Assembly: GCA_036278935.1 (NCBI GenBank)
Contig: DASUKA010000035.1
Span: 1-64,000 of the forward strand
Direction of reading: 5' to 3'
Source: DASSNR01 sp036278935
GTDB lineage: Bacteria; Gemmatimonadota; Gemmatimonadetes; Gemmatimonadales; Gemmatimonadaceae
DNA length: 64,000 bases
Positions 35,770 to 44,977 of this stretch are shown here, piece after piece (the first letter of the stretch is position 1; the number at the start of each line of letters is the position of its first letter). Below the pieces are notes generated by a model. It was given only the letters and a program-made list of their open reading frames with translations. It ran no database searches and had not been told where the DNA came from. The position numbers and the translations under genes are program-made.

Positions 35770-36348
35770 CTATCGGTACAGCCCGGCCGTGGCGATGAAC
35801 CCGGCCACGGCCTCCGGCACAAAGCCGCGGATCGCGCGACCCGCGCGAACACGCTCGCGGATCTCACTGGAGGAGACTTCGACCCGCCGGGTTTCGATAC
35901 GCCGCATCGGGAGCTCGCCGGTGCGGCCCTCGGACGGCGCCACACGGCTCGGCCGCGCCAGAACGACGATCTCCGCCAGACGAGCAATCTGCGCCGGCTC
36001 GCGCCACGATGCGATCTGCCCCGCGAGGTCTTCCCCGATGAGCAGGAACCGCGTGGCGTCCGGATCACGCCCTGCCAGAGCCGCCAGGGTATCCACCGTG
36101 AAAGATAACCCGTTTCGGTCAGTATCGATGGATTCGACGGCAAAGCGCGGGTCGTCGCCGATCAACAACGACAGCATGGCCAGCCGCTGCGCTCCCGATG
36201 CCTGCACGACCCCGATCTTGAACGGCTGGATGCCGGCCGGGATGAAGAGCAGCCGGTCCAGTGCGAGCGCTTCGTAAGCATCGCTCGCCACCAGGAGATG
36301 GCCCACGTGCGGCGGATCGAACGTCCCCCCGAAGATTCCGATCCGCAT
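35770..36348 (-). CDS. nadD: Nicotinate-nucleotide adenylyltransferase
   Basis: NadD makes deamido-NAD+ from nicotinate mononucleotide and ATP. The 192-residue enzyme has the nucleotidyltransferase motif GIFGGTFDPPHVGHLL, LLFIPAGIQPFK, FLLIGEDLAGQIASWREP, and the C-terminal VSSSEIRERVRAG (ISSTxIR motif). It sits between bamD and secA; rsfS, which often accompanies nadD, is not adjacent. The start and length agree with the family. Confidence 0.94.
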   Translation of the reverse strand: MRIGIFGGTFDPPHVGHLLVASDAYEALALDRLLFIPAGIQPFKIGVVQASGAQRLAMLSLLIGDDPRFAVESIDTDRNGLSFTVDTLAALAGRDPDATRFLLIGEDLAGQIASWREPAQIARLAEIVVLARPSRVAPSEGRTGELPMRRIETRRVEVSSSEIRERVRAGRAIRGFVPEAVAGFIATAGLYR

Positions 36349-36353
36349 GCGGG

Positions 36354-37121
36354 TCAGGGCACGACCGCCGCCATCTTCGGAACGCCATCACACGCGTCGC
36401 GCACGTCGCCATCGTGTGGATAGCGCTGCCGCAACGTCTGGCAGGTTTCGGATAGCTCTTCCTTGTAATTGATCTTGCGATACGCCTCGGCCAGCATCAC
36501 CATGGCGTCGTGCGCCGCGTGCGTCTGCGGGTACGACTGCACCACGCTCTTGAGATAGATGATGGACGAGTCGTACGCACCCCGCCGGAAGTACAGGTGC
36601 GCTGTGTCGTAGTCCTTGATGGCGAACCATTCCGTGAGCCGACCGATTTCCTTCTGCGCCACACCGCGCAACGGTGAGGTGGGAAAGAGCGCGAGGAAGG
36701 TCTGAAGCGTACTCAGCGCGGTCTGCCCGTATGTGGGATCGAGCGTGGGCTTGCGCCACATGCGGGCGTACGCCTGCCCCGCCGCGAGCATGGCGTCGTC
36801 GGCCAGTGTATCGGTGGGGAAGCTCTCCGGTACGCGAGAGTAGCTCTGGGCCGCCAGGAGATCCTCCCCCTTTCCCTGGTACGCCTTGCCCAGGTCGAAG
36901 AGGCTGGTTGGCATGCGCGGATCCCGCGCGGGCAGCGAGGAGGAGAGGTGCTCGAAGCCCGCGATGGCATTGTCCCAATGGTGCTTCTGCAACTGCTGCA
37001 CGGACGCCGTGTAGAGCGAGGCGGTCGACGGGAACTTGAGAGGCTGGAAGGGCGGATGGCACGCGGCAGCGGCCGCCAACCCGACCATGCAGAAGAGGCG
37101 GAACGTGTCCTTGACTGTCAT
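36354..37121 (-). CDS. bamD: Outer-membrane assembly lipoprotein BamD
   Basis: The 255-residue lipoprotein has a signal peptide ending AAAAC (Cys21) and TPR-like helices (SLYTASVQQLQKHHWDNAIAGFEHL, TALSTLQTFLALFPTSPLRGVAQKEIG, HLYFRRGAYDSSIIYLKSVVQSYPQTHAAHDAMVML). FxRGAYxxAIxxFxxVVQxYPxT matches BamD, the essential partner of BamA in inserting barrels. It precedes nadD and secA. Confidence 0.9.
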   Translation of the reverse strand: MTVKDTFRLFCMVGLAAAAACHPPFQPLKFPSTASLYTASVQQLQKHHWDNAIAGFEHLSSSLPARDPRMPTSLFDLGKAYQGKGEDLLAAQSYSRVPESFPTDTLADDAMLAAGQAYARMWRKPTLDPTYGQTALSTLQTFLALFPTSPLRGVAQKEIGRLTEWFAIKDYDTAHLYFRRGAYDSSIIYLKSVVQSYPQTHAAHDAMVMLAEAYRKINYKEELSETCQTLRQRYPHDGDVRDACDGVPKMAAVVP

Positions 37122-37154
37122 GACGGCTATTCTACCCGAAACGAGGAGGTCGGT

Positions 37155-38141
37155 TCATCGGACCGGAGCGGCGGCGCCCGCCCCTCGGAACCACTCCACG
37201 AATCGGGGGATCCCGTCACGAATGGCCACGCGGGGCGCATACCCCAGCGCCGCGCGCGCGCGCTGAACATCGGCGAAGGTGCAGCGCACGTCGCCCGGCT
37301 GCGCGGGCAGGCAGGTGCGGTCCGCGCGCCGGCCGACGGCGGCTTCAATGAGCCCGACCAGTTCGTTGAGCGTGGTCGTTGCGGATTCGCCGAGATTGTA
37401 GATCTCGTGATGCAGTGCCGTCGTGCGCGTCCGATCGATGGCGCCCAGCACGCCCTGCAGGACATCCGTCATGTACGTGTAGTCCCGGGAGTCCTCGCCC
37501 GTCCCGTAGAACGGAATCGGCTCGCCCGCGCTGATGAGCCGCGTGAACTTATGGATGGCGAGGTCGGGCCGCTGCCGCGGCCCGTACACCGTGAAGAAGC
37601 GGAGCGAGATGATGCGGAGGGCCGGATAGAGCGTGGCGTACGCGTCGCACACCAGCTCCGCCGCGCGCTTGGTCGCGGCATAGGGGCTCACGGGGTGGAT
37701 CGCCGGGTCATCCTCGCGGAACGGCACCTGAGCATCGTTGCCGTAGACCGACGAGCTGGACGCGATGACGAAGCGCGTGACTCCCGCGGCGCGCGCACAC
37801 TCCAGCACGACGGTCGTCCCCGTGACATTGACATCCGCATAGAGCGCCGGATCTTCAATGGAGGGCCGAACGCCCGCTCGCGCTGCCAGATGCACCACCA
37901 CATCGGGGGCCGCCTCCTCCAGTGCCCGCCGCACCGCGTCGGCGTCACGCACGTCGGCCGTCACCAGCGTGAAGTCGGCGTGCTGATGCGCGGAAGACAG
38001 ATTCGCGCGCTTGATGGCGGGATCGTAGAACGTGTCGAAGTTGTCGAGTCCCGTGACCACATTCCCCCGGTCGAGCAAGGCGTCCACGGTATGCGAGCCG
38101 ATGAACCCCGCCGCGCCGGTCACCAGCACGCGCTCACGCAT
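37155..38141 (-). CDS. UDP-glucuronate 4-epimerase-type NAD-dependent epimerase
   Basis: The 328-residue protein has VTGAAGFIGSHTVDALL, the GLDNFDTFYDPAIKRANL segment seen in UDP-glucuronate 4-epimerases, SSSSVYG, and SPYAATKRAAE with the catalytic Tyr-x3-Lys. FFTVYGPRQRPDLAIHKFTRLI and YGTGEDSRDYTYMTDV complete the fold. The likely reaction interconverts UDP-glucuronate and UDP-galacturonate, using the product of the upstream dehydrogenase. The ATG at 38141 overlaps the decarboxylase gene by 8 bases. Substrate is inferred from sequence and neighbours. Confidence 0.87.
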   Translation of the reverse strand: MRERVLVTGAAGFIGSHTVDALLDRGNVVTGLDNFDTFYDPAIKRANLSSAHQHADFTLVTADVRDADAVRRALEEAAPDVVVHLAARAGVRPSIEDPALYADVNVTGTTVVLECARAAGVTRFVIASSSSVYGNDAQVPFREDDPAIHPVSPYAATKRAAELVCDAYATLYPALRIISLRFFTVYGPRQRPDLAIHKFTRLISAGEPIPFYGTGEDSRDYTYMTDVLQGVLGAIDRTRTTALHHEIYNLGESATTTLNELVGLIEAAVGRRADRTCLPAQPGDVRCTFADVQRARAALGYAPRVAIRDGIPRFVEWFRGAGAAAPVR

Positions 38142-39090
38142 GCGACTCCATCCGCGCCGATCCCATGAGCGAGCGGAAGTAGGCAATGGTTTCCAGCACG
38201 CCATCGCGCAACGAGACGGCCGGCTCCCACTCCAGCACCGTCCTGGCACGGGTGATGTCGGGCTTCCGTACCTTCGGGTCGTCCGTGGGGAGCTCCCGTT
38301 GCACGATCGGCGACTCGCTCCCCGTGAGTTCTGTGACGAGCTCCGCGAGCTGGCGCACCGTGTACTCCACCGGGTTCCCGATGTTCATGGGCTGGGCATC
38401 CCCGTGCATGAACAGCTGGTAGATCCCTTCGATCTCGTCGGAGACGTAGCAGAAGCTGCGCGTTTGCGTTCCGCTGCCGTACACAGTGATCGGTTCGCCG
38501 TTGAGCGCCTGCACGATGAAGTTCGAGACCACCCGCCCATCGCGCGGGCGCATGCGTGGGCCATACGTATTGAAGATGCGCACGATGCGGGTGTCCAGCC
38601 CATGAAAGCGGTGGTACGCCATCGTGAGAGCCTCCGCAAAACGCTTGGCCTCATCGTACACCCCACGCGGCCCCACGGGATTCACGTTGCCCCAGTACGA
38701 CTCGGGTTGCGGATGCACGAGTGGATCACCGTACACCTCGGAGGTGGAGGCCAGGAAGAACCGCGCACCCTTGTCCTTGGCGAGCCCGAGCGCATTGTGC
38801 GTTCCGAGCGCCCCCACCTTCAATGTCGGGATCGGGTGCTCGAGGTAGTCCACCGGGCTGGCCGGCGAGGCGAAGTGGAGTACGCCGTGCAGCTCGCCGG
38901 GCACGTACGTATACGTCGAGATGTTGTGGCGCAGGAATTCGAACCGCTCAGTGCCGGCCAGATGCGCGATGTTGTCCGGATGCCCCGTGATGAAATTGTC
39001 CAGCCCCACCACGCAATGTCCGTCCGCCAGAAAGCGATCGCACAGATGCGAGCCGAGGAATCCGGCGGCGCCGGTAATGAGCACTCTCAC
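38134..39090 (-). CDS. UDP-glucuronate decarboxylase (UDP-xylose synthase)
   Basis: The 318-residue protein matches UXS. It has ITGAAGFLGSHLCDRF, LDNFITGHPDNIAHL, the diagnostic FASPASPVDYLEHPI, ASTSEVYGDPLVHPQ and ESYWGNVNPVGPRGVYDEAKRFAE with YxxxK. It oxidises and decarboxylates UDP-glucuronate to UDP-xylose. The start is GTG at 39090, overlapping the ugd stop (GTGA); a longer frame is not conserved. It forms a coupled trio with ugd and the 4-epimerase. Confidence 0.93.
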   Translation of the reverse strand: MRVLITGAAGFLGSHLCDRFLADGHCVVGLDNFITGHPDNIAHLAGTERFEFLRHNISTYTYVPGELHGVLHFASPASPVDYLEHPIPTLKVGALGTHNALGLAKDKGARFFLASTSEVYGDPLVHPQPESYWGNVNPVGPRGVYDEAKRFAEALTMAYHRFHGLDTRIVRIFNTYGPRMRPRDGRVVSNFIVQALNGEPITVYGSGTQTRSFCYVSDEIEGIYQLFMHGDAQPMNIGNPVEYTVRQLAELVTELTGSESPIVQRELPTDDPKVRKPDITRARTVLEWEPAVSLRDGVLETIAYFRSLMGSARMESHA

Positions 39091-40394
39091 GCGCTGTTCC
39101 GCCCGATGGACAGGTAGGTGAATCCCATCTTGCTCATCCGCGTCGGGTCGTACAGGTTGCGGCCATCGATCACGATCGGCCGTTTGAGCGATGACTTGAT
39201 GCGGGTGAAGTCCGGGTGGCGGTATTCGTTCCAATCCGTGACCACGATCAGGGCATCCGCGCCCGGCAATGCGTCGTAGTTCGTCGGCGCGTACTCGATC
39301 GTGCTGCCCAGCCGCCGCCGCGCTTCAGTCATGGCCACCGGGTCGTGCGCCGCGACCGTCGCACCGGCGCCAAGCAGATTCTCAATCAGCGTGAGCGCCG
39401 GCGACTCGCGCATATCGTCAGTCTGCGGCTTGAAGGCGAGCCCCCACACCGCCACGCGCGCGCCCCGCACGTCCTCTCCCAGCACGTGGCAGAGCTTCTC
39501 GAAGAGACGCCGCTTCTGCCGGTCGTTCGCCTCTTCCACGGACTGCAGGATGCACAGCGAGGCTCCCAGCTCCTCACCCGTCCGCACGAGCGCCTTGACG
39601 TCCTTCGGGAAGCAGGAGCCGCCATACCCCGGCCCCGGAAAGAGAAACGACGCTCCGATGCGCGAGTCACTGCCGATGCCCTTACGCACGTTGTCGACGT
39701 TCGCGCCAGCGTGCTCGCACAGATTGGCGATTTCGTTCATGAACGAGATGCGCGTAGCGAGCATGGCGTTGGCCGTGTACTTCGTCATTTCGGCCGAGGC
39801 GATGTCCATGAAGATGATCGGCTTGCCGGTGCGCACGAACGGCGCATACAGCTCCGCCATGGCCGACCGCGCATGGTCGCTCTCCACGCCGAGCACCACC
39901 CGGTCCGGCTTCATGAAATCGTCCAGCGCCGCACCCTCCTTCAGAAACTCCGGGTTGCTGCACATGTGAAAGGGAAAGCGGGCATTCCGCGCCACCGCTG
40001 CCGCCACCTTTCCCGCGGTGCCCACGGGCACCGTGGACTTGGTGACCACCACCAGCTCCTGCTGCATGTGCTGGCCGATCTGATCCGCCACCGTCAGCAC
40101 GTGCCGGAGATCGGCGGAGCCATCTTCGTCAGGGGGTGTCCCCACCGCGATGAACACGACCTCCGCGGCTCCGATCGCGCTCGCCACGTCCGTCGTGAAG
40201 GTGAGTCGCTGTTGCGCCTGGTTCCGCTCGACCATGCTGTCGAGCCCCGGTTCGTAGATGGGGAGCACGTTGCGCCGGAGCCCCTCGATCTTGCCCTCAT
40301 CCACGTCGGCACAGATGACGTCATTTCCGGTTTCGGACAGGCAGGCCCCCACGACCAGGCCAACGTACCCGGTGCCTATGACGGTGATTCGCAC
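39087..40394 (-). CDS. UDP-glucose 6-dehydrogenase
   Basis: The 435-residue enzyme oxidises UDP-glucose to UDP-glucuronate with two NAD+. It has the N-terminal Rossmann motif GTGYVGLVVGACLSE, TKSTVPVGT, NPEFLKEGAALDDF, and the catalytic Cys261 in GPGYGGSCFPKD. A C-terminal UDP-binding domain contains GLAFKPQTDDMRESPAL. The start is GTG. It leads the ugd-uxs-epimerase trio, with a 90-base gap from the aminotransferase gene upstream. Confidence 0.95.
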   Translation of the reverse strand: MRITVIGTGYVGLVVGACLSETGNDVICADVDEGKIEGLRRNVLPIYEPGLDSMVERNQAQQRLTFTTDVASAIGAAEVVFIAVGTPPDEDGSADLRHVLTVADQIGQHMQQELVVVTKSTVPVGTAGKVAAAVARNARFPFHMCSNPEFLKEGAALDDFMKPDRVVLGVESDHARSAMAELYAPFVRTGKPIIFMDIASAEMTKYTANAMLATRISFMNEIANLCEHAGANVDNVRKGIGSDSRIGASFLFPGPGYGGSCFPKDVKALVRTGEELGASLCILQSVEEANDRQKRRLFEKLCHVLGEDVRGARVAVWGLAFKPQTDDMRESPALTLIENLLGAGATVAAHDPVAMTEARRRLGSTIEYAPTNYDALPGADALIVVTDWNEYRHPDFTRIKSSLKRPIVIDGRNLYDPTRMSKMGFTYLSIGRNSA

Positions 40395-40484
40395 GGTAGG
40401 CTATGAGAGATGGAAAGTGGACGACTCGCGGCCCGGAGTGCAACCGACCGCACGGAACCTGTGAAATTACGCCGCGCCATCGCC

Positions 40485-41603
40485 TCAAGCAACGTGGCCG
40501 TAGAAGCCGCGCACCGCCGCGATCACCTCATCCTGCTGCGCCGTGGTCAGTTCCGGATAGACCGGGAGCGAGAGCACCTCCCGCGATGCCCGCTCGGCCT
40601 CCGGCAGGCTCCCCGCCGGCACGCCGAGATAGCGGAAGCAGGGTTGCAGATGCAGCGGGAGCGGATAGTAGATGGCCGTGCCAATGTCCGCGCCCCGGAG
40701 ATGGGCCTGCAGCGCATCGCGCCGCTCGGCGCGTATCGTGTACTGATTGAAGATGCTCGAGTTGCGTGGATCGATCACCGGGGTACGTACCTCCGGCATA
40801 TCGGCGAACGCCGCGTCGTAATAGGCTGCGTGCGCGACCCGCGCCGCGCTCCATTCCGGCAGGTGGGGCAGCTTGGCCAGCAATACGGCGGCCTGCATCG
40901 CGTCGAGCCGGCTGTTGTAGCCGACCTCATCGTGATGATACTGCGCTGTCCCTCCATGCGTGCGCAGCCGCATCAGGCGCGCCGCGAGCTGCTCGTCCTG
41001 CGTGACCATCATGCCGCCATCGCCGTAGCCACCGAGGTTCTTCGATGGAAAGAAGCTCAGTGTGCCGATCGTCGCCCGCTCGCCCGCCATCATCATCCCG
41101 CCGTCAACGCATCGCTGCGCCCCGATCGCCTGCGCCGCATCCTCGATGAGCGGCATGTCCGGCATCGCTGTCGCGAATGCCTCCAGTGGCGCCATCTGCC
41201 CGAACAGATCCACGGGAATGACCGCCTTCGTTCGGGGGGTGATCGCAGCCGCCGCCCGCTCCACCGACAAGTTGAAGGTGTCGGGATCGATGTCCGCGAA
41301 TACCGGCGTCGCTCCCACGTTGTGAATCGCGCCGGCCGTGGCGAAGAAGGTGAATGGCGTCGTCACCACCTCGTCGCCGCGCCCGATGTCCAGCGCCCGC
41401 AACGCCAGCAGGAGCGCGTCGGTCCCGCTGGCGCAGCCCACGGCGTATCGCGTATGGCAGAGCGCGGCAACCTCTCGCTCCAGCGCCTCCACCGGCGCCC
41501 CAAGAATGAAGCGCTGGTCCTCGACCACGCGCATGATGGCAGGGAGAACATCATCCTTGATGCGCGCGTGCTGCGCGCGGAGATCCAGAAGCGGAACGGC
41601 CAT
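40485..41603 (-). CDS. DegT/DnrJ/EryC1/StrS sugar aminotransferase
   Basis: The 372-residue PLP enzyme transfers an amino group to a nucleotide keto-sugar. It has PLLDLRAQHARIKDDV, YAVGCASGTDALLLALRAL, TTPFTFFATAGAI, IEDAAQAIGA, and the PLP lysine Lys188 in LSFFPSKNLGGYGDGG. It is closest in look to WbpE/WlbC-type aminotransferases that act on UDP-3-keto sugars; this is inference. The start at 41603 is the first conserved residue of the family. It is 104 bases after carB and 90 before ugd, so it may be a separate unit. Confidence 0.9.
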   Translation of the reverse strand: MAVPLLDLRAQHARIKDDVLPAIMRVVEDQRFILGAPVEALEREVAALCHTRYAVGCASGTDALLLALRALDIGRGDEVVTTPFTFFATAGAIHNVGATPVFADIDPDTFNLSVERAAAAITPRTKAVIPVDLFGQMAPLEAFATAMPDMPLIEDAAQAIGAQRCVDGGMMMAGERATIGTLSFFPSKNLGGYGDGGMMVTQDEQLAARLMRLRTHGGTAQYHHDEVGYNSRLDAMQAAVLLAKLPHLPEWSAARVAHAAYYDAAFADMPEVRTPVIDPRNSSIFNQYTIRAERRDALQAHLRGADIGTAIYYPLPLHLQPCFRYLGVPAGSLPEAERASREVLSLPVYPELTTAQQDEVIAAVRGFYGHVA

Positions 41604-41707
41604 GAAAGCTGCGTAGGTGAAGGAAACGGGCAACGTGGCGCGAACCGCGCGGCGCCATGCTGGATGACGGGACGAGCAACAGAGAGCCGCAACCAGCGGC
41701 CGATCGC

Positions 41708-44700
41708 CTAGCGCTTCGTCCGCTCCTCCTCCCGCCCCAGAACGGTAGCGGCACGCACCAGCTCGTGCCACTCCTGCAAGCAGCGCACGCGGGGCGGGCG
41801 GAAGCGCAGTGCCAGAATCGCATCGCACGCGGCGCTCGCGGCCGAGAGGGTGGTGGTGTAGGCGACGCGATGCGCCACCGCCGCACGACGCATGCTGTAG
41901 TCGTCCAGCTGCGAGTGCTTGCCGAGCGGGGTGTTGATGAGCAGCTGCACCTGCCGGTTCACGATCAGGTCGATCCCGTGCGGCCGGCCTTCATGCACCT
42001 TGAACACCGGATCCGCAGGCACGCCGCGCGCGCGCAGGAAGCGCGCGGTGCCTTGGGTCGCGAGAATCTGGAATCCCATCTCGTGAAAGCGGCGAGCGAT
42101 CGGCACCACGGCAGGCTTGTCGGAGTCGTTCACCGTGATGAAGATGGCCCCCTCCAGCGGCAAGCCGTTGTCCGCCGCGAGCTGCGCCTTGGCGAATGCG
42201 CCGCCGAACGAGTCGGAGATTCCCATCACCTCGCCCGTGGAGCGCATTTCGGGGCCGAGCACCGGGTCCGTCTCGCGAAACTTGTTGAAGGGAAAGACGG
42301 CTTCCTTGGCGGACACATAGGGCGGGACGATCTCTTCCGTGAAGCCGATGGCCTCCAGCGTCTCCCCGAGCATCACGCGCGCCGCCACCGACGCCAGCGG
42401 CACGCCGATGGCCTTGGACACGAACGGTACCGTTCGACTCGCGCGGGGGTTGACCTCCAGCACGTACACGACGCCATGCTTGATCGCGAACTGCACGTTG
42501 ATCAGGCCGACCACCCCGAGAGAGCGCGCCAGCGCCACCGTATGCGCGCGCATGGCCGCCAAGTCCGGCTCGCCGATGATGTACGGGGGGAGCACCGCCG
42601 CCGAGTCGCCGGAATGGATGCCCGCGTCCTCGATGTGCTGCATGACCCCGCCGATCACCACGCGCGTGCCGTCGCTCACCGCATCCACGTCCGCCTCGTA
42701 GGCGTCCTCCAGGAAGCGGTCGATCAGCACCGGCCTGTCCTCTGACGCCCGCACGGCGCTCGCGAAGTAGCTCCGCAGTGTGGCCTCGTCGTAGACGATC
42801 TGCATGGCCCGGCCGCCAAGGACGTACGATGGCCGCACGAGCACCGGATAGCCCACGCGCTCGGCCACCTTCACGGCGTCATCCGCGCTCGTGACCGTGC
42901 CGCTGGGCGGCTGGCTGATGCCGAGGCCGCGCGCCACGGCCTCGAAGCGGCGCCGGTCTTCGGCGATATCAATGGCATCCGGCGGGGTGCCGAGAATTCG
43001 CACCCCCGCCGCCTCCAGCGGCCGCGTGAGCTTGAGCGGGGTCTGCCCGCCAAGCTGCACGATGACGCCCAGCGGCTGCTCGCGCTCCACGATCTCGAGC
43101 ACATCCTCGAGCGTGAGCGGCTCGAAGTACAGCTTGTCGGAGATGTCGAAGTCGGTGGAGACGGTCTCGGGATTCGAGTTCACCATGATCGTCTCGTACC
43201 CGGCCTCCCGCAGCGCCAGCGCCGCCCGCACGCAGCAGTAGTCGAACTCCACACCCTGCCCGATCCGGTTCGGCCCGCTGCCAAGGATGACGACAGAGGG
43301 CCGCCCGGTGCGCGGCGCCTCGCTCTCCTCATCGTAGCTGCTGTAGAGATACGGCGTGCTCGAAGGGAACTCGCCCGCGCACGTGTCCACCATCTTGTAA
43401 GCCGGATGCAGCTCCAGCGCCCAGCGGCGCGCACGCACCTCGGCCTCCGTTTCCCCGCGAAGCCGCGCGAGCTGCCGGTCGGAGAATCCCATCCGCTTCA
43501 TGCGCCTCAGCTCCGGCGCGCCCACCTCCACCAGCGCCGCGTAGCGGGTCTCCGCCTCGACCAGCTCACGCATCTGCGCGAGAAACCAGGGGTCGATGTC
43601 CGTGAGCTCGTGCACCTCCGCCACCGAGATCCCACGTGACAGCGCCCGCTTGATCTGGAAGATTCGCTCCGGCGTGGCCTGGCGCAGCGCACCACGCAGC
43701 GACTCGAGCGTGTCATCGCTCAGGCGATCCGCCTGCGGGGTCGCACCGGCATCCCACCCGGCACGGCCGCTCTCCAACGCGCGGAGCCCCTTCTGCAGCG
43801 CCTCCTTGAAGGTGCGGCCGATCGCCATGGCCTCGCCCACCGATTTCATCTGCGTGGTGAGCCGCGGGTTGGCCGTCGCGAACTTCTCGAAGGCAAAGCG
43901 CGGGCACTTCACCACGACGTAGTCGAGCACCGGCTCGAAAGAGGCCGGCGTCGTCTTGGTGATGTCGTTCGCGATCTCGTCCAGCCGGTATCCCACGGCC
44001 AGCTTCGCCCCGATGCGGGCGATCGGGAAGCCTGTGGCCTTGGAGGCCAGCGCCGAGGATCGCGAGACGCGCGGGTTCATCTCGATCACCAGCATCTCGC
44101 CGCTCTCGGGACTCACCGCAAACTGGATGTTGCAGCCGCCGGCGTCGACACCGATCTCACGGATGATGGCCACCGCTGCGTCGCGCATGGTCTGATACTC
44201 GCGGTCGGTGAGCGTCATGGCCGGCGCCACAGTGATGGAATCGCCGGTGTGGATGCCCATCGGATCGAGGTTCTCGATGGAGCACACGATCACCACGTTG
44301 TCCGCGTGGTCGCGCATCACTTCCAGCTCGAATTCCTTCCATCCAAGCACGCTCCGCTCGACCAGCACCTGCGTGACGGGGGAGAGCTCGAGTCCGCGGC
44401 GGACAATCTCCTCATACTCCTCACGGTTGTATGCCACACCACCGCCATGGCCGCCCAGCGTGAAGGAAGGCCGGATGATGGCGGGAAATCCCACCGTGGG
44501 GCTCAGCGCGAGTGCGTCGTCCCAGGATCGCGCGATCCCCCCGGCCGCCACCTGGAGGCCGATGCGCTGCATGGCACCAGAGAACAGCTCGCGGTCCTCC
44601 GCCAGGGCGATCGCGCGCGCATCGGCGCCGATCAGCTCCACACCGTATCGCTCCAGCACGCCACGTTCGGACAGGGCCATTGCCACGTTGAGTGCCGTCT

Positions 44701-44977
44701 GCCCGCCCATGGTCGGCAGCACGGCGTCCGGGCGCTCCCGCTCGATCACCTGCTCCACCACCTCAGGCGTGACCGGCTCGATGTACGTCCGGTCGGCGAG
44801 CTCCGGATCGGTCATGATGGTGGCGGGATTCGAATTGACGAGGATCACCTCGTACCCTTCTTCCCGCAGCGCCTTGACCGCCTGGGTGCCGGAATAATCG
44901 AATTCGGCGGCCTGCCCGATCACGATGGGACCGGAGCCGATTAGCAGAATGCGGTGAAGATCAGTGCGTCGCGGCAC
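41708..44977 (-). CDS. carB: Carbamoyl-phosphate synthase large subunit
   Basis: CarB makes carbamoyl phosphate from bicarbonate, ammonia and ATP for pyrimidine and arginine synthesis. The 1089-residue protein has the two ATP-grasp halves (GSGPIVIGQAAEFDYSGTQA near the start; GSGPNRIGQGVEFDYCCVRA near residue 575). PTMGGQTALN and QLGGQTPLKL are the matched loops, and a C-terminal MGS-like regulatory domain starts near residue 940. The start is GTG at 44977, which lies 17 bases inside the end of the upstream reductase gene. carA is not in the window, so the small subunit must be encoded elsewhere. Confidence 0.96.
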   Translation of the reverse strand: MPRRTDLHRILLIGSGPIVIGQAAEFDYSGTQAVKALREEGYEVILVNSNPATIMTDPELADRTYIEPVTPEVVEQVIERERPDAVLPTMGGQTALNVAMALSERGVLERYGVELIGADARAIALAEDRELFSGAMQRIGLQVAAGGIARSWDDALALSPTVGFPAIIRPSFTLGGHGGGVAYNREEYEEIVRRGLELSPVTQVLVERSVLGWKEFELEVMRDHADNVVIVCSIENLDPMGIHTGDSITVAPAMTLTDREYQTMRDAAVAIIREIGVDAGGCNIQFAVSPESGEMLVIEMNPRVSRSSALASKATGFPIARIGAKLAVGYRLDEIANDITKTTPASFEPVLDYVVVKCPRFAFEKFATANPRLTTQMKSVGEAMAIGRTFKEALQKGLRALESGRAGWDAGATPQADRLSDDTLESLRGALRQATPERIFQIKRALSRGISVAEVHELTDIDPWFLAQMRELVEAETRYAALVEVGAPELRRMKRMGFSDRQLARLRGETEAEVRARRWALELHPAYKMVDTCAGEFPSSTPYLYSSYDEESEAPRTGRPSVVILGSGPNRIGQGVEFDYCCVRAALALREAGYETIMVNSNPETVSTDFDISDKLYFEPLTLEDVLEIVEREQPLGVIVQLGGQTPLKLTRPLEAAGVRILGTPPDAIDIAEDRRRFEAVARGLGISQPPSGTVTSADDAVKVAERVGYPVLVRPSYVLGGRAMQIVYDEATLRSYFASAVRASEDRPVLIDRFLEDAYEADVDAVSDGTRVVIGGVMQHIEDAGIHSGDSAAVLPPYIIGEPDLAAMRAHTVALARSLGVVGLINVQFAIKHGVVYVLEVNPRASRTVPFVSKAIGVPLASVAARVMLGETLEAIGFTEEIVPPYVSAKEAVFPFNKFRETDPVLGPEMRSTGEVMGISDSFGGAFAKAQLAADNGLPLEGAIFITVNDSDKPAVVPIARRFHEMGFQILATQGTARFLRARGVPADPVFKVHEGRPHGIDLIVNRQVQLLINTPLGKHSQLDDYSMRRAAVAHRVAYTTTLSAASAACDAILALRFRPPRVRCLQEWHELVRAATVLGREEERTKR

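Noticed and set aside
32059..36108. A 1349-codon open frame on the plus strand opposite secA, radC and nadD
   Set aside because: It is antisense to clearly conserved genes, has Arg/His/Leu-heavy composition typical of shadow frames in GC-rich DNA, and shows no domain.
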